This document shows positions 25,325 through 34,744 of a stretch of 64,000 nucleotides of DNA, piece after piece. How positions within the stretch are numbered: position 1 is the stretch's first letter; every line of letters begins with the position of its first letter. The stretch is from Thermoproteota archaeon (lineage in GTDB: Archaea; Thermoproteota; Thermoprotei_A; Sulfolobales; Pyrodictiaceae): NCBI GenBank assembly GCA_013153145.1, contig JAADEY010000012.1, positions 1-64,000 of the forward strand, in the 5' to 3' direction. The position numbers and the translations under genes were made by a program. The notes under the pieces are model-generated. The model had not been told where the DNA came from. It did not search any database and worked only from the letters and a program-made list of their open reading frames with translations.

Positions 25325-26699
25325 CCCTCCACCTAACATACCATTCCAGCGCGTGGAGGGCCTCCGCCGCCTCGTATGGAGACTCATAGACCGGTATGCC
25401 CTCCGCGGCGAACTGGTAGAATATCTCGTGCTTGCCTACGTAGACGAGTAGGAGGGGTTTACCCCTCTCCCTCGCATGCCTCAGTATATCCTCCATGCCT
25501 TTTGCCAGCTCCTCGCCCTTCATGTTTGGAAGCTCGGCGAACATCGCCAGCACCGCGGATGCGTCGGGGGCGTCTACGGCCGCGTGGAGTACTTCGAGGT
25601 ACGTGTCGGTTGTTATGGAGGCAGTCGTGTCTATCGGGTTCAGTGTGCTCGCGAACCAGGGCAGCATCGACCTTATCTTTGACCTCGTCTCGGGGCTTAG
25701 CTTTGCGAGCGTCACACCAAGCTCCTCCATGGCGTCGACGGCGAGTACCCCCAGGCCGCCGCCGTTCGTGACTATCATCACTCCGCGCCATGGCTGGGGA
25801 GGTATGGGCTGCAGCGAGAATAGTAGTGAGGCGTCTAGGAGGCCGGAGAGGCTCCTAACCATGAATACCCCCGCCTTCCTGAAGGCCGCCTGGTAGATGC
25901 TGACGTCGCCCGCCATGGAGCCCGTGTGCGAGGCCACTGCCTTGGAGCCGCGCTTGGACCTCCCCGCCTTGATCGCGACTATAGGCTTCTTCTTCGCCGC
26001 GTGGCGGGCGGCCTCTATGAAGGCCCTGCCGCGCAGCGGTCTTAGGCCCTCAACGTAGAGTGCTATGACTCTCGTATGCTCGTCTTCCCCGAGAACCCAT
26101 ATAGCGTCGGCGAAGTCTATGTCTGACATGTTGCCGAGGCTGAGCATGGCCGAGAAGCCTAGGCCCTTGACGCCCATGAAGCGGTATAGCAGTGCTAGGC
26201 CGAGTGCACCGCTCTGCGTTATGACTGCGACGCTGCCGCGCGGCACCTCGGGTGGTCCGAAGGTCGCGTTGAGGCCTATTGGGGTGTATATTACTCCAAA
26301 GACGTTTGGCCCGACTATCCTCATACCGCAGCTCTTAGCCGTCTCGACTACCCTCCTCTCCAGCTCGTGGTTTCCGACCTCGCTGAAGCCGGAGCTTATG
26401 ATGACCGATACCTTCACGCCCTTCTTGCAGGCGTCGCAGACCACGTCGGGGACCTTCGGCGCGGGTATCGCGATGACCGCCATGTCGACGCTGTCCGGTA
26501 TCGCCGTCAGCCTCGGGTAGCATTTGAGGCCGAGGATCTGCTTTGCAAGGGGGTTGACGGGGTATATCTTCCCCTTGTAGCTTGCAACTAGGTTCCTCAA
26601 GATGCTGTGGCCGACCTTGCCGGGGTGGCGGGATGCACCGACTACAGCGACGCTTGAGGGTCTGAACAGCTCCCATAGTACTGTGTGTTGTCGGCTCAT
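25308..26699 (-). CDS. NDP-forming acyl-CoA synthetase, alpha subunit
   Basis: 463 residues from the ATG at 26699, chosen for the GAGGAG upstream and normal family length. Motifs: CoA-binding Rossmann domain VAVVGASRHPGKVGHSILRN (about residues 15-34), succinyl-CoA-ligase-like ITQSGALGLALL, and the phosphorylated His in SHTGSMAGD. The enzyme makes ATP (or GTP) and free acid from acyl-CoA during peptide fermentation in hyperthermophiles. The ATP-grasp beta subunit is not in this window. Downstream of the TatD-like gene (10-nt gap). Confidence 0.9.
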   Translation of the reverse strand: MSRQHTVLWELFRPSSVAVVGASRHPGKVGHSILRNLVASYKGKIYPVNPLAKQILGLKCYPRLTAIPDSVDMAVIAIPAPKVPDVVCDACKKGVKVSVIISSGFSEVGNHELERRVVETAKSCGMRIVGPNVFGVIYTPIGLNATFGPPEVPRGSVAVITQSGALGLALLYRFMGVKGLGFSAMLSLGNMSDIDFADAIWVLGEDEHTRVIALYVEGLRPLRGRAFIEAARHAAKKKPIVAIKAGRSKRGSKAVASHTGSMAGDVSIYQAAFRKAGVFMVRSLSGLLDASLLFSLQPIPPQPWRGVMIVTNGGGLGVLAVDAMEELGVTLAKLSPETRSKIRSMLPWFASTLNPIDTTASITTDTYLEVLHAAVDAPDASAVLAMFAELPNMKGEELAKGMEDILRHARERGKPLLLVYVGKHEIFYQFAAEGIPVYESPYEAAEALHALEWYVRWRAKHAQ

Positions 26700-26709
26700 A
26701 CTTCTCTCC

Positions 26710-27570
26710 TCAGGGTATTTGGACATGATACGCCTTAACAATATTATCCACGTTGAGACGGTACAGTAGCTCCTCCCCAACAACACCCTTCTCCAGGAGC
26801 TTCTTCTCCGCCTCCACGACCTGCCATGGGCAGGAGGATACGCAGGGCCTCTTAGGGTCATCTATGAAGTCCGACTCTATCATTACCCCCTCCCCGGTGA
26901 TGCCGGGGAGTACGGCCTCGAGCAGCCTCTCCTTCCCCGGCAGCGTCGCCCAGTACCCCCTAAGCGTGGCCTCGGCTGCAACCCTCCTGCTCGCATGGTG
27001 GAACACCAGCTGGGATGGCTTGACGCCCGTTATCCTCGCGAGCTTGTCGATTGTTAGTACTGTCGCCTCCCCCGCGTTCTCTAGGTGTAGGTGGATTAGC
27101 AGGTCGTTGTCCCTCGCCTCCTCGAAAGCCCTGAGCATGACGTACTCCGCGACGGCTACACGCTCCGGCATCGTCTTGTAGTGGGGTCTGCCGACCTCCC
27201 CTATCCCGTCGAGCAGTCCCTCCCTACACTTCTTAGCGATGTAGTCGATTACCTTGTCGGCGAGCCTCGCCACCTCCCCGGGCTGCATCCCCTGGGAGAC
27301 GAGGCTGTCTACTTCAGCCGGGTGGAAGCCCGCCAGGCATGATACCGTGAGTCCCTCCTCCCTCGCCTCCCTGCACTCCCTTATAGTGATGTCAACGGCC
27401 TTCAAGTGGTCCTCTAGGCTCCCGCCGAGCCCGTAGTGCCAGGGCGGCAGCGAGACTATAGCCATGAACCATCCTCCGACGCTGCGGAACTTCCTTGCAA
27501 TTCTCCTGGCGCCCATGCCGGTTACGGGGTTGCTGTGGGCATGCGCGTCGGCGTAGAGAAGCCTTGGCAT
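26710..27570 (-). CDS. TatD-like metal-dependent hydrolase (COG1831 type)
   Basis: 286 residues of the amidohydrolase superfamily. Metal ligands visible: DAHAHSNP at the N-terminus (about residues 8-15), ClAGFHPAE (about 88-96), the Glu of GIGEVGRPH, HLHLENAG, and FHHASRR. The set fits the archaeal COG1831 group of predicted metal-dependent hydrolases; the substrate is unknown. The ATG forms half of a CATATG at 27568-27573 that is also an ATG on the other strand. Confidence 0.85.
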   Translation of the reverse strand: MPRLLYADAHAHSNPVTGMGARRIARKFRSVGGWFMAIVSLPPWHYGLGGSLEDHLKAVDITIRECREAREEGLTVSCLAGFHPAEVDSLVSQGMQPGEVARLADKVIDYIAKKCREGLLDGIGEVGRPHYKTMPERVAVAEYVMLRAFEEARDNDLLIHLHLENAGEATVLTIDKLARITGVKPSQLVFHHASRRVAAEATLRGYWATLPGKERLLEAVLPGITGEGVMIESDFIDDPKRPCVSSCPWQVVEAEKKLLEKGVVGEELLYRLNVDNIVKAYHVQIP

Positions 27571-27603
27571 ATGGGGTCAGCCCTCACACGGTTCTTCAGC
27601 CAG

Positions 27604-27621
27604 GCCCCCAGTGCTGGGGGC
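27604..27621. repeat. Perfect short palindrome in divergent intergenic DNA
   Basis: GCCCCCA (27604-27610) and TGGGGGC (27615-27621) pair exactly around GTGC. It lies between the TatD-like gene and the SpoIIM-like gene, upstream of a TTTATAG element at 27682. It may be an operator or an RNA hairpin. Confidence 0.35.
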
Positions 27622-27729
27622 TGCTGTCTGGCCCGAGATCGCTCATCACGCCCAAGGCTTTCTCCTGGGCCGCGGTTCCCATTTATAGTTCTCCGGGTAC
27701 ATGGCCCCGAGTTTACTGGTGAAGCGGGG

Positions 27730-28200
27730 CTGCCGGTATCGTCTAGGCTTGTTGCACTGGCCGTCATCGCTGTCTTCCTCATAGGCGTTGCCTCGGGCGC
27801 GATGGCTAGGGGTGGAGGAGTGCAGGCTACTAGGTATACTGCGCTTACGGAGGTCTTCCAGGCGGCGATAGATACTGCCGCCGTCGTCGTCATAGTATGG
27901 GCTGGATCCATCATACTGCTGCCGGGCGTCCTAGGGCTCTACATGGCGTCGGCGAGCATAGGCGTTGAGCTTGCAAGGCCGAGCCTACAGCTCCTACCAT
28001 ACTATGTAGCGTCGGGCTGGCCCCAGGTCGCCGCCCTGCTGCTTGCAGGGTATAGTGGCCTAAGGATGGCTGCAGACCTCCTATCCGGGGGCAGGCTCGA
28101 CCTCCGGCCTAGGATTAGGGAGCTTGTGGCCGCACTCCTCTTGGCCCTCCTCGGGGCACCATACTCCTATATTGTAAGCAGCTTCCTAGGCCTAGCCTAG
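27730..28200 (+). CDS. SpoIIM/DUF95-like membrane protein, start unresolved
   Basis: About 156 residues with three or four membrane segments (VALAVIAVFLIGVASG, TAAVVVIVWAGSIILLPGVLGLYM and others). The stretch SGWPQVAALLLAGYSGLRMA resembles the HGxxELPAxxLAGxxGLR signature of SpoIIM-type proteins, often linked to membrane remodelling or transport. No ATG, GTG or TTG lies in frame between the TATA-like TTTATAG (27682) and the first membrane helix; the nearest ATG is at 27571, but its extra 50 residues look non-coding. The start here (CTG) is a placeholder. Confidence 0.5.
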   Translation: MPVSSRLVALAVIAVFLIGVASGAMARGGGVQATRYTALTEVFQAAIDTAAVVVIVWAGSIILLPGVLGLYMASASIGVELARPSLQLLPYYVASGWPQVAALLLAGYSGLRMAADLLSGGRLDLRPRIRELVAALLLALLGAPYSYIVSSFLGLA

Positions 28201-28250
28201 GGGCCTGTGTTTTAATAGTCCCCCAGCCTACTAGCTTATTAGGGATTCTT

Positions 28251-29165
28251 TTGAGCCTCCCAGGATACCCTCTACTAGGTAGGTACCCCCCGGCCGTTAT
28301 TCTGCTGAACACCGAACCCGTCGGTGAGGCCCTACACGCCCTTGACCGTCGTGGCGTGAGGCATGCTCCTATAGTGGATTCGGAACGTAAGCTTGTAGGG
28401 CTCGTCACCATCGATACCCTTGTAGACTTCATAGCAGGCGCGAAGCACAGGGAGATAGTTGAGGGCGTGTTCGGCGGCGACCTTGCACGCGCCTTCCGCG
28501 AGACCCTCATAGACCGTGTGATGTACCCTAACCCTCCGTACGCCGTGCTCGGCAGGACTGGGCTTGACGAGGTTCTCGAGGTGTTCACTAAGGGTAAGAG
28601 CACAGCGCTACCCGTGACCCTGCCGGATAAGACGGTTGTAGGCATTATAACGACGAAGCATTTCGTCGACATGATCCATACGGGGAACATCTACGTCTCG
28701 GTCGCCGAGGTGATGAGGAGGGAGACGCATGCAATGCCGACGACTTCAACGGTGCTGGACGTGGCTAGGGAGATGAGCGAGCATAGGGTGAGGCATATAC
28801 CGCTCGTAAGCGACGAGAACCGTGTCGAGGGTATAGTCTCGGCGAGGGATATTGTGAGGTACTTCGCCTCAGAGGACGTAGAGGAGATGATGGAGCGCGG
28901 CGAGCTCGACGCGGTATACTCTACGCCCGCGATGGCCATAGCAACGAGGAACCTCGTAACCGTAGGGCCAAACAAGGACGTGTCGAGAGCACTCCGCGAG
29001 ATGCAGAGGCACGGCATTAGCAGCGTGCTTGTAGTCGAGGACGGCGTCCTCCGGGGCATAGTAACCGACAAGGATATCGTGGAGAGGCTCCCGGCGAGGA
29101 TAGGGGTCGATATGTTCATAGACACGCTCAAGGCAGCCATAGTCTTCGCTAGGCTCTACGCCTAG
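28251..29165 (+). CDS. Protein with four CBS domains
   Basis: 304 residues built of two CBS pairs. Repeats are visible as EALHALDRRGVRHAPIVD, EVLEVFTKGKSTALPVT, DVAREMSEHRVRHIPLVSDE and ALREMQRHGISSVLVVEDG, each followed by GIVT- or GIIT-like ends. CBS pairs bind adenine nucleotides and act as energy or ligand sensors; with no catalytic domain attached, this protein probably regulates a partner. A TTG start. A radical SAM gene follows after 38 bp. Confidence 0.9.
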   Translation: MSLPGYPLLGRYPPAVILLNTEPVGEALHALDRRGVRHAPIVDSERKLVGLVTIDTLVDFIAGAKHREIVEGVFGGDLARAFRETLIDRVMYPNPPYAVLGRTGLDEVLEVFTKGKSTALPVTLPDKTVVGIITTKHFVDMIHTGNIYVSVAEVMRRETHAMPTTSTVLDVAREMSEHRVRHIPLVSDENRVEGIVSARDIVRYFASEDVEEMMERGELDAVYSTPAMAIATRNLVTVGPNKDVSRALREMQRHGISSVLVVEDGVLRGIVTDKDIVERLPARIGVDMFIDTLKAAIVFARLYA

Positions 29166-29203
29166 ACAGGAGGCGGGGGCCGGGGTCAAGCCGATTAACC
29201 AGG

Positions 29204-30391
29204 ATGCGCCGGGGAGCCCCTAAGCGGGAGGAGGGTTTGTTCGACCTATACCCATACGCCCCGCCGAGTGTATGGATGAGGCTGAGGCCGGACGCTGTAG
29301 CGATCTGGAGTGATGAGGAGGTTAAGCGTAGGCTTTCATGGTACTACATGGTTATGAGGGATGAGGCCCCGGCGAGGTTCATGATAGCGAAGTATCTCGA
29401 GGCGCCTGACCCACCATACAGCCTCGATACAGACGAGCTATGGAGGCTTCACGACAAGCTCGCAGTGGAGCACCGCAAGCTATGGATGGAGGCCCGCCGG
29501 GGATCCCTTAGCCTGCACGACGACTTCTTCCGCTCGAAGCCGGAGTACAGCTACCTATCAGTCAAGATAGAGCTCGCCCAGAGGATCGTGAGGAAGTGCC
29601 ACTTCTGCGAGAGGAGGTGCATGGTTAACAGGGTGTCTGGGCCGGGGTTCTGTGGGGTCGATGCACACACGTATGTGCATTCATGGTTCCACCACCTCGG
29701 CGAGGAGGCGCCACTGGTTCCAAGCGGCACAATATTCTATGGTGGTTGCAACTTCCGCTGCGTCTACTGCCAGAACTACGACATTAGCCAGGAGGCGCCG
29801 AGGGCCGGCAGCATTGTTGATGCCCGGAGGCTTGCACAGATACAGCGGGAGCTCAGGATACATGGTGCTAGGAATATAAATCATGTGGGCGGCGACCCCA
29901 CCCCCAACATACACACGATACTGGAGTCCTTCGAGTATCTCGACGTTAACACGCCGCAGCTCTGGAACAGCAACATGTACATGACGCCCGAGGCCATGAA
30001 GCTCCTAGCCGACGTGATAGACATATGGCTGCCGGACTTCAAGTATGGTAACGACAAGTGTGCTAAGAGGCTGTCAGCTGCACCATACTACGTTGAGGTT
30101 GTCGTTAGGAACCTCGTCATAGCCGTGGATAACGGCGACATGATAATAAGGCACCTCGTGCTCCCCGGCCATGTACAGTGCTGCTCCAAGCCTGTCATGA
30201 GGCTTATAGCCTCCAGGCTCCCGGTCGACCGTATACTAGTGAACATTATGGATCAATATAGGCCCGAGTACCTCGTCGCCAGGTACCCTGACCGCTGGCC
30301 GGAGATAGCGAGGAGGCCGAGGGCGTCCGAGCTGCGGGAGGTCTACGAGTATGCCAGGAGCCTCGGGATACTCTTCGAGCCGCTAAGCTAG
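29204..30391 (+). CDS. PflX-like radical SAM protein (COG1313 type)
   Basis: 395 residues. The radical SAM motif is at Cys182, Cys186, Cys189 (CNFRCVYCQNYDISQ). Before it comes a Cys group (Cys132, 135, 139, 150; KCHFCERRC and GFCG) that probably binds an extra metal centre. This layout and the later NPQLWNSNMY-like and DIWLPDFKYG motifs match COG1313, relatives of pyruvate-formate-lyase-activating enzyme with unknown target. The 3' end overlaps convergent pyrD by 9 nt. Confidence 0.88.
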   Translation: MRRGAPKREEGLFDLYPYAPPSVWMRLRPDAVAIWSDEEVKRRLSWYYMVMRDEAPARFMIAKYLEAPDPPYSLDTDELWRLHDKLAVEHRKLWMEARRGSLSLHDDFFRSKPEYSYLSVKIELAQRIVRKCHFCERRCMVNRVSGPGFCGVDAHTYVHSWFHHLGEEAPLVPSGTIFYGGCNFRCVYCQNYDISQEAPRAGSIVDARRLAQIQRELRIHGARNINHVGGDPTPNIHTILESFEYLDVNTPQLWNSNMYMTPEAMKLLADVIDIWLPDFKYGNDKCAKRLSAAPYYVEVVVRNLVIAVDNGDMIIRHLVLPGHVQCCSKPVMRLIASRLPVDRILVNIMDQYRPEYLVARYPDRWPEIARRPRASELREVYEYARSLGILFEPLS

Positions 30392-31285
30392 CGCGGCGCC
30401 AATTATCTCCTCCACGCTCCTATAACCCTCCTTCTCCAGGTAGCCCCGTATGCCATCAACTATCTCCCGGAAGACGTGGAGGCCCTTGATAGTGGCTGTG
30501 CCTACCTGTACTGCGCTCGCCCCTGCGAGCATTAGCTCGACTGCGTCTCTCCAGTCCTCGACGCCTCCAACCCCTATTATGCATGGCCTCAGCTCCCTAT
30601 AGACCATGTATACCGCCGCGACGGCCACGGGGTGGATCGCCTTCCCGGACAAGCCTCCGACCCCGTGGCCTAGGACCGGCCTCCTGGTGTACACGTCTAT
30701 CTTCATCGCTTTGACTGTGTTTATGAGTGTGAGGAACCTTGCTCCCCTCTCAAGCATCTCGGCCGCTACATCGACGAGGTTGTCCATTACGCCGAGCTTG
30801 ACTCCTACTGGTATTGTTGTCGTTGACGCCGCTGCCTCGACCACTGCTCCGAGAAGCCTTAGGTGCCTGGCGGGTGAGCCCCCGTGGACGGGGCTGTGTG
30901 GACAGCTCGCATTCACCTCTATCAGTGCCGCGCCATGCTCCTCGGCGACCGCCGCGAGTACCTCCGCCTCCCTTATGCTGGCTGCAGCTATACTAACAAC
31001 CACTGGTTTGCCGACACCCTTCAGCCTGTCGAGTAGGTTCCTCAAACCATCTATACCGGTGTTCCTTAGGCCGACGGCGTTGATTAGGCCGCATTCCACG
31101 GGAACCGCTATGGGTGTCGGGTAGCCCGGCAGCGGCATATAGGTGAACGTCTTCGTTACGAGGGCGCCCGCCCCCGCCTCGGCGACGCGTAGCAGCAGCT
31201 CGGGCTTGGAGCCGTATAGGCCGCTCGCATTCATCAGCGGGTTCTCGAGCTCGACGCCCGCCACCCTAACCCTTAGGCTCGCCAT
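30383..31285 (-). CDS. pyrD: Dihydroorotate dehydrogenase, class 1B catalytic subunit
   Basis: 300 residues; oxidises dihydroorotate to orotate with FMN. Motifs: NPLMNASGLYG (about 15-25), VEVNASCPHSPVHGG with the active-site Cys, LINTVKAMKID, and GGLSGKAIHPVAV. Class 1B enzymes pass electrons to an FAD/2Fe-2S subunit, and pyrK lies in the same operon. It overlaps pyrC by 20 nt and is the last gene of the pyrimidine operon. Confidence 0.95.
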   Translation of the reverse strand: MASLRVRVAGVELENPLMNASGLYGSKPELLLRVAEAGAGALVTKTFTYMPLPGYPTPIAVPVECGLINAVGLRNTGIDGLRNLLDRLKGVGKPVVVSIAAASIREAEVLAAVAEEHGAALIEVNASCPHSPVHGGSPARHLRLLGAVVEAAASTTTIPVGVKLGVMDNLVDVAAEMLERGARFLTLINTVKAMKIDVYTRRPVLGHGVGGLSGKAIHPVAVAAVYMVYRELRPCIIGVGGVEDWRDAVELMLAGASAVQVGTATIKGLHVFREIVDGIRGYLEKEGYRSVEEIIGAALA

Positions 31286-32498
31286 GCACTACACCCTCCC
31301 TCCTCTGTGCCGGCGGCTTGAAGGGGTTTAGGGGGTTGAAGCTCCTCTCGCCGACCACGCCATCCTCAGCTGCTAGGCAGCCTCCTATGAAGACTGCCTT
31401 GGGGGCTCCTCTCGCCTCCATCATCCAGTATGGGGTTTCCTTTGCCTTGCTGAACATGTTTCCTATTATCCTCCTCCGTTCACGCGTGTCTATGACCAGT
31501 ATGTTGGCCCTTGCCCCGGGGGCGAGCACCCCGTAGAGGTCTCTGATGCCGAGTATTCTTGCAGGGTTTCTGGAGGCCAGTGCGACGTAGTCGTCTAGGC
31601 TTAGGGCGCCGGCCGCGACCAGCCCGTAGAGCAGCCATGGCCAGTGCTCGATGCCTGCAATCCCTGGAGGGCAGATGAGGTAGTCCATTGACTTCTCCCG
31701 TGACGTGTGTGGAGCGTGGTCGCTCGCGATGCAGTCGATATCCCCCTCGATTACCCTGAGGAGCATGTCCCATGGCCTCCGCCTCCTCGGTGGGTTGACC
31801 TTGCAGAGGCAGTCCCGGCATTGGAGGCTGTAGATGTAGTTCACCGTGGTGTCTATGGTTGCTCCGATGCTCCTCGCCGCCCTAATCGTCGAGGGGCTTG
31901 TTACGTGTGTGACGTGGAGCCTCGCGCTGTGCAGGGTGTCTGCGGCGAGTAGCACCGCTGCGGCCTCCATGTACTCGTGCCGCAGCACGGCCCTTTGCTC
32001 GTCGCTATCCGCGTGCACCTTGTCTGCTTCCGGCAGTTCTGGGTGGAGTACGACTAGAAGGTCTCGGGGGATCAGTGGCGAGAGCCTGGCCAGGACGTCC
32101 ATGTCTCGTGGGTATATCTTCAGCCCCGCGATGGGTCTTGAGAGGAGGCTGCGCAGAGTACTCTTCTCCTCGGGCAGCCCGGCGTATACCCCGTAGTCCG
32201 TGTAGCTCCTCGCCTCCAGTATGGATAGCTTCGCGTCGAGTGCTTCTGGGCTCTTAAGCGGCGGCAAGGTATTGGGCATGTCGACGACGAGCGTTATGCC
32301 TGCCGAGAGTGCAGCTTTCGTCCCACTCTCCTCATCCTCCTTATAGCTTAGCCTGAGGCCGCGGAGGTGCACGTGGAGGTCGATGAGGCCGGGAACTACA
32401 TAGCGGCTCCCTGCATTGTATATCCTGCCGCCAGGCGGCGGGTTGGCTGAGAAGCCCTTCACTGTGCCGCCGCTTATGAGTATACATGCGTCACGCAT
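31266..32498 (-). CDS. pyrC: Dihydroorotase
   Basis: 410 residues, type I dihydroorotase, which closes carbamoyl aspartate to dihydroorotate. Metal ligands: IDLHVHLRG (HxH, about residues 40-48), a Lys in GLKIYPRDMD that should be carboxylated, VVLHPELPE, LHVTHVTS, and the Asp in SDHAPHTSREK. Length and motifs are normal. Located between pyrK (44-bp gap) and pyrD (20-nt overlap). Confidence 0.95.
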   Translation of the reverse strand: MRDACILISGGTVKGFSANPPPGGRIYNAGSRYVVPGLIDLHVHLRGLRLSYKEDEESGTKAALSAGITLVVDMPNTLPPLKSPEALDAKLSILEARSYTDYGVYAGLPEEKSTLRSLLSRPIAGLKIYPRDMDVLARLSPLIPRDLLVVLHPELPEADKVHADSDEQRAVLRHEYMEAAAVLLAADTLHSARLHVTHVTSPSTIRAARSIGATIDTTVNYIYSLQCRDCLCKVNPPRRRRPWDMLLRVIEGDIDCIASDHAPHTSREKSMDYLICPPGIAGIEHWPWLLYGLVAAGALSLDDYVALASRNPARILGIRDLYGVLAPGARANILVIDTRERRRIIGNMFSKAKETPYWMMEARGAPKAVFIGGCLAAEDGVVGERSFNPLNPFKPPAQRREGVVHGEPKG

Positions 32499-32542
32499 CC
32501 CTCTGGACGTGTAGATGAGGCCGCAGACCGCGTCGTACTCGT

Positions 32543-33301
32543 CTAGCAGGCCTTACACCTCGCCTGGAACCAGCTGGAGAGGAGGCGTGCCTCGACCCCG
32601 GGCCCCTCGCGGCAGAGGCGGAGACTGGTGCCTGGGATGAGGCAGCTTCCGCAGAAGCCTAGGCCGCATATAGTCTCCTCCTCCAGTACGAGGATCGTCT
32701 TGCCGAGTACTCCTCGCCTCTTCATCTCGGCATATGCTGCACACAGCATCGGTGTTGGGCCTGCTGCTATTATGAGGCTATATGAGGCTGGCTCAATCCT
32801 ATAGGAGTCTATGGCTTCGATTACTGTTCCCCGCACGCCTATGCTTCCATCATCGCTGGCCACGAGCACACAGCCTATGCCTGTGTCGAAGTAGTATTCC
32901 CTAGACCTTACCCCGAGGAGCAGTGTTGAGGGGTGGTGCCTGGCGTAGAACGCTAGGGGTGCGACGCCGACGCCGCCTGCCAGGAGCAGTGCTCTGCCTC
33001 CCCGAGGCGGGGGCGGTAGGGGCTTGCCGAGGGGTCCTAGAAGGCCGATCCTCCTCGGTGCCTCCTCCACTATTATCCTAGTTGTCTCGCCCCTCTCCTT
33101 GACGAGGAACCATATCGTTCGCTGTGAGTAGTTGTATACAGAGAGGGGTACGGCCTCGACCCCTGGGACGTGAAACATGTAGAATTGGCCTGGGAGCGGT
33201 TGTCTTTGGGGCTCTTCGAGGAGACGGTATGCTAGTATGGCTGTGTCCCGTGCAACCCTCCTATGCTCGATGAGCTCCGCGGCTATATACGATGCCTCCA
33301 T
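32543..33301 (-). CDS. pyrK: Dihydroorotate dehydrogenase electron-transfer subunit
   Basis: 252 residues from the ATG at 33301, whose first base is the last of the pyrI stop (TAATG). An N-terminal beta-barrel binds FAD (GQFYMFHVPG, then PLSVYN), the central NAD(H) domain has LLLAGGVGVAPLAFYA, and the C-terminus carries the 2Fe-2S cluster: CGLGFCGSCLIPGTSLRLC. It lets PyrD use NAD+ as electron acceptor. About 19 additional upstream residues are open but overlap pyrI. Confidence 0.93.
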   Translation of the reverse strand: MEASYIAAELIEHRRVARDTAILAYRLLEEPQRQPLPGQFYMFHVPGVEAVPLSVYNYSQRTIWFLVKERGETTRIIVEEAPRRIGLLGPLGKPLPPPPRGGRALLLAGGVGVAPLAFYARHHPSTLLLGVRSREYYFDTGIGCVLVASDDGSIGVRGTVIEAIDSYRIEPASYSLIIAAGPTPMLCAAYAEMKRRGVLGKTILVLEEETICGLGFCGSCLIPGTSLRLCREGPGVEARLLSSWFQARCKAC

Positions 33302-33777
33302 TACGTGATCAACCCTGGTATCTCTTCCTCCCTGACGAGCGTGCCGCAGTACTTGCACTGGAGTATAAGGGGTTTCTCCGACACCTTCCTGAACACGGGG
33401 GTTATTGGTTCACGCTCCTTCCTCGTTATACATGTAGGGTTGGGGCAGCGGAGTATCCCCTTTATCTCGTCGGGGAGCCTCACCTTTACCTTCTCGACTA
33501 CCCTGTAGTCCTTAATGATGTTTATCGTCGCCTCAGGGGCTATGAGTGCTATCTTGTCGACCTCGCCCCGTTCAAGCATCCTCCCCTCAACCTTCACGAT
33601 GTCCTTCCTGCCTAGCTTCCTACTCTCAACATTCATCACGACCGCGATCCTGTAGCCCTCAGCCCCCGTTATGCCCAGTATGCGTAGGACGAGGAGCGCC
33701 CTGCCTGCCGGTATATGGTCTATGACTGTGCCGTCCCGTATCCTCCTCACTAGGAGGCCTTCGCCCTCGCCGCCCAC
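33301..33777 (-). CDS. pyrI: Aspartate carbamoyltransferase regulatory subunit
   Basis: 158 residues. The N-terminal allosteric domain has [16 protein letters not shown] (about 9-24) and the C-terminal zinc domain has CPNPTC and LQCKYCG, the four zinc Cys that contact PyrB. Its presence implies feedback control of the pathway by nucleotides such as CTP. It starts 5 bp after pyrB. Confidence 0.96.
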   Translation of the reverse strand: MGGEGEGLLVRRIRDGTVIDHIPAGRALLVLRILGITGAEGYRIAVVMNVESRKLGRKDIVKVEGRMLERGEVDKIALIAPEATINIIKDYRVVEKVKVRLPDEIKGILRCPNPTCITRKEREPITPVFRKVSEKPLILQCKYCGTLVREEEIPGLIT

Positions 33778-33782
33778 GGCTC

Positions 33783-34724
33783 CTACACCTCCACGCCCGA
33801 GATCAGTGCTAGGAGTGCCATGCGTAGTGGGATTGCGAGCCTGGCCTCCTCGTAGTAGGCGGCGTACTTTGAGTTATCCAGAGCCGGGTCGACCTCGTCT
33901 ACCTTGGGTAGTGGGTGTAGTATCTTTAGGCTATCCTTCCCCCTCTCCTCGACTAGCTTGAGGGTTACCTTGTAGCTTCCCTTGACCCTCTCGTATTCCT
34001 CTGGGTCGGGGAACCTCTCCTTCTGTATCCTAACGACATAGAGTACGTCAAGCTCGTGTATTACATCCCTCAACGAGTCTACCTCCTCGTAGGGGGTACC
34101 CATCCTATCCAGGACCATCTTCACCTCCGGCCTGGGTTTGAGCAGGGGCGGGGCTATGAGGTAGACTTTAGAGGGCTTGAACCTAGTCAAGCCGAGTATG
34201 AAGCTGGACGCTGCCCTCGAGTACCTCAAGTCGCCGAGAACCCCATAGGTGAGCCCATCTATTGTCCCGAAGAGCCTCAGCACCGTGTAGAGGTCTACCA
34301 TCGCCTGCGTTGGGTGGTGTTGTCTCCCGTCACCAGCGTTTATGACGGGGCTCTCAGCTATCTCTGAGGCGAAGAGGGCTGCGCCCTCATAGCGGTGCCT
34401 CACAATTATTATGTCAGAGTATGCGTCAAGCATCCTTATTGTATCCGCGAAGCTCTCCCCCTTAGCTACGCTCGTAGACTCCTCCGCCGCAAAGCCTATT
34501 GTCACGGCTCCGAGCCTCTTTGCTGCTAGCTCGAAGCTGAGCCTCGTCCTGGTTGAGGGCTCGAAGAAGGCCAGTGAGACCACCTGGTCTGTTAACAGCT
34601 TGGGGACATAGCCTCTATGCATGAACTTATCCATTTTATCCGCGGCGTCGAAGAGTACCTCGAGCTCATCGCGTGTGAAGTCGAGTATGCTGATTACATC
34701 TCGTCCTTTGAACGGGGTGGTCAA
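33783..34724 (-). CDS. pyrB: Aspartate carbamoyltransferase catalytic subunit
   Basis: 313 residues; condenses carbamoyl phosphate with aspartate, the committed step of pyrimidine synthesis. Motifs: [20 protein letters not shown] carbamoyl-phosphate loop (about 53-72), [21 protein letters not shown] and the C-terminal [15 protein letters not shown] start. It forms a complex with PyrI encoded next to it. Confidence 0.96.
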   Translation of the reverse strand: MTTPFKGRDVISILDFTRDELEVLFDAADKMDKFMHRGYVPKLLTDQVVSLAFFEPSTRTRLSFELAAKRLGAVTIGFAAEESTSVAKGESFADTIRMLDAYSDIIIVRHRYEGAALFASEIAESPVINAGDGRQHHPTQAMVDLYTVLRLFGTIDGLTYGVLGDLRYSRAASSFILGLTRFKPSKVYLIAPPLLKPRPEVKMVLDRMGTPYEEVDSLRDVIHELDVLYVVRIQKERFPDPEEYERVKGSYKVTLKLVEERGKDSLKILHPLPKVDEVDPALDNSKYAAYYEEARLAIPLRMALLALISGVEV

Positions 34725-34744
34725 TGCTGCTCACCAGGAGGGGC

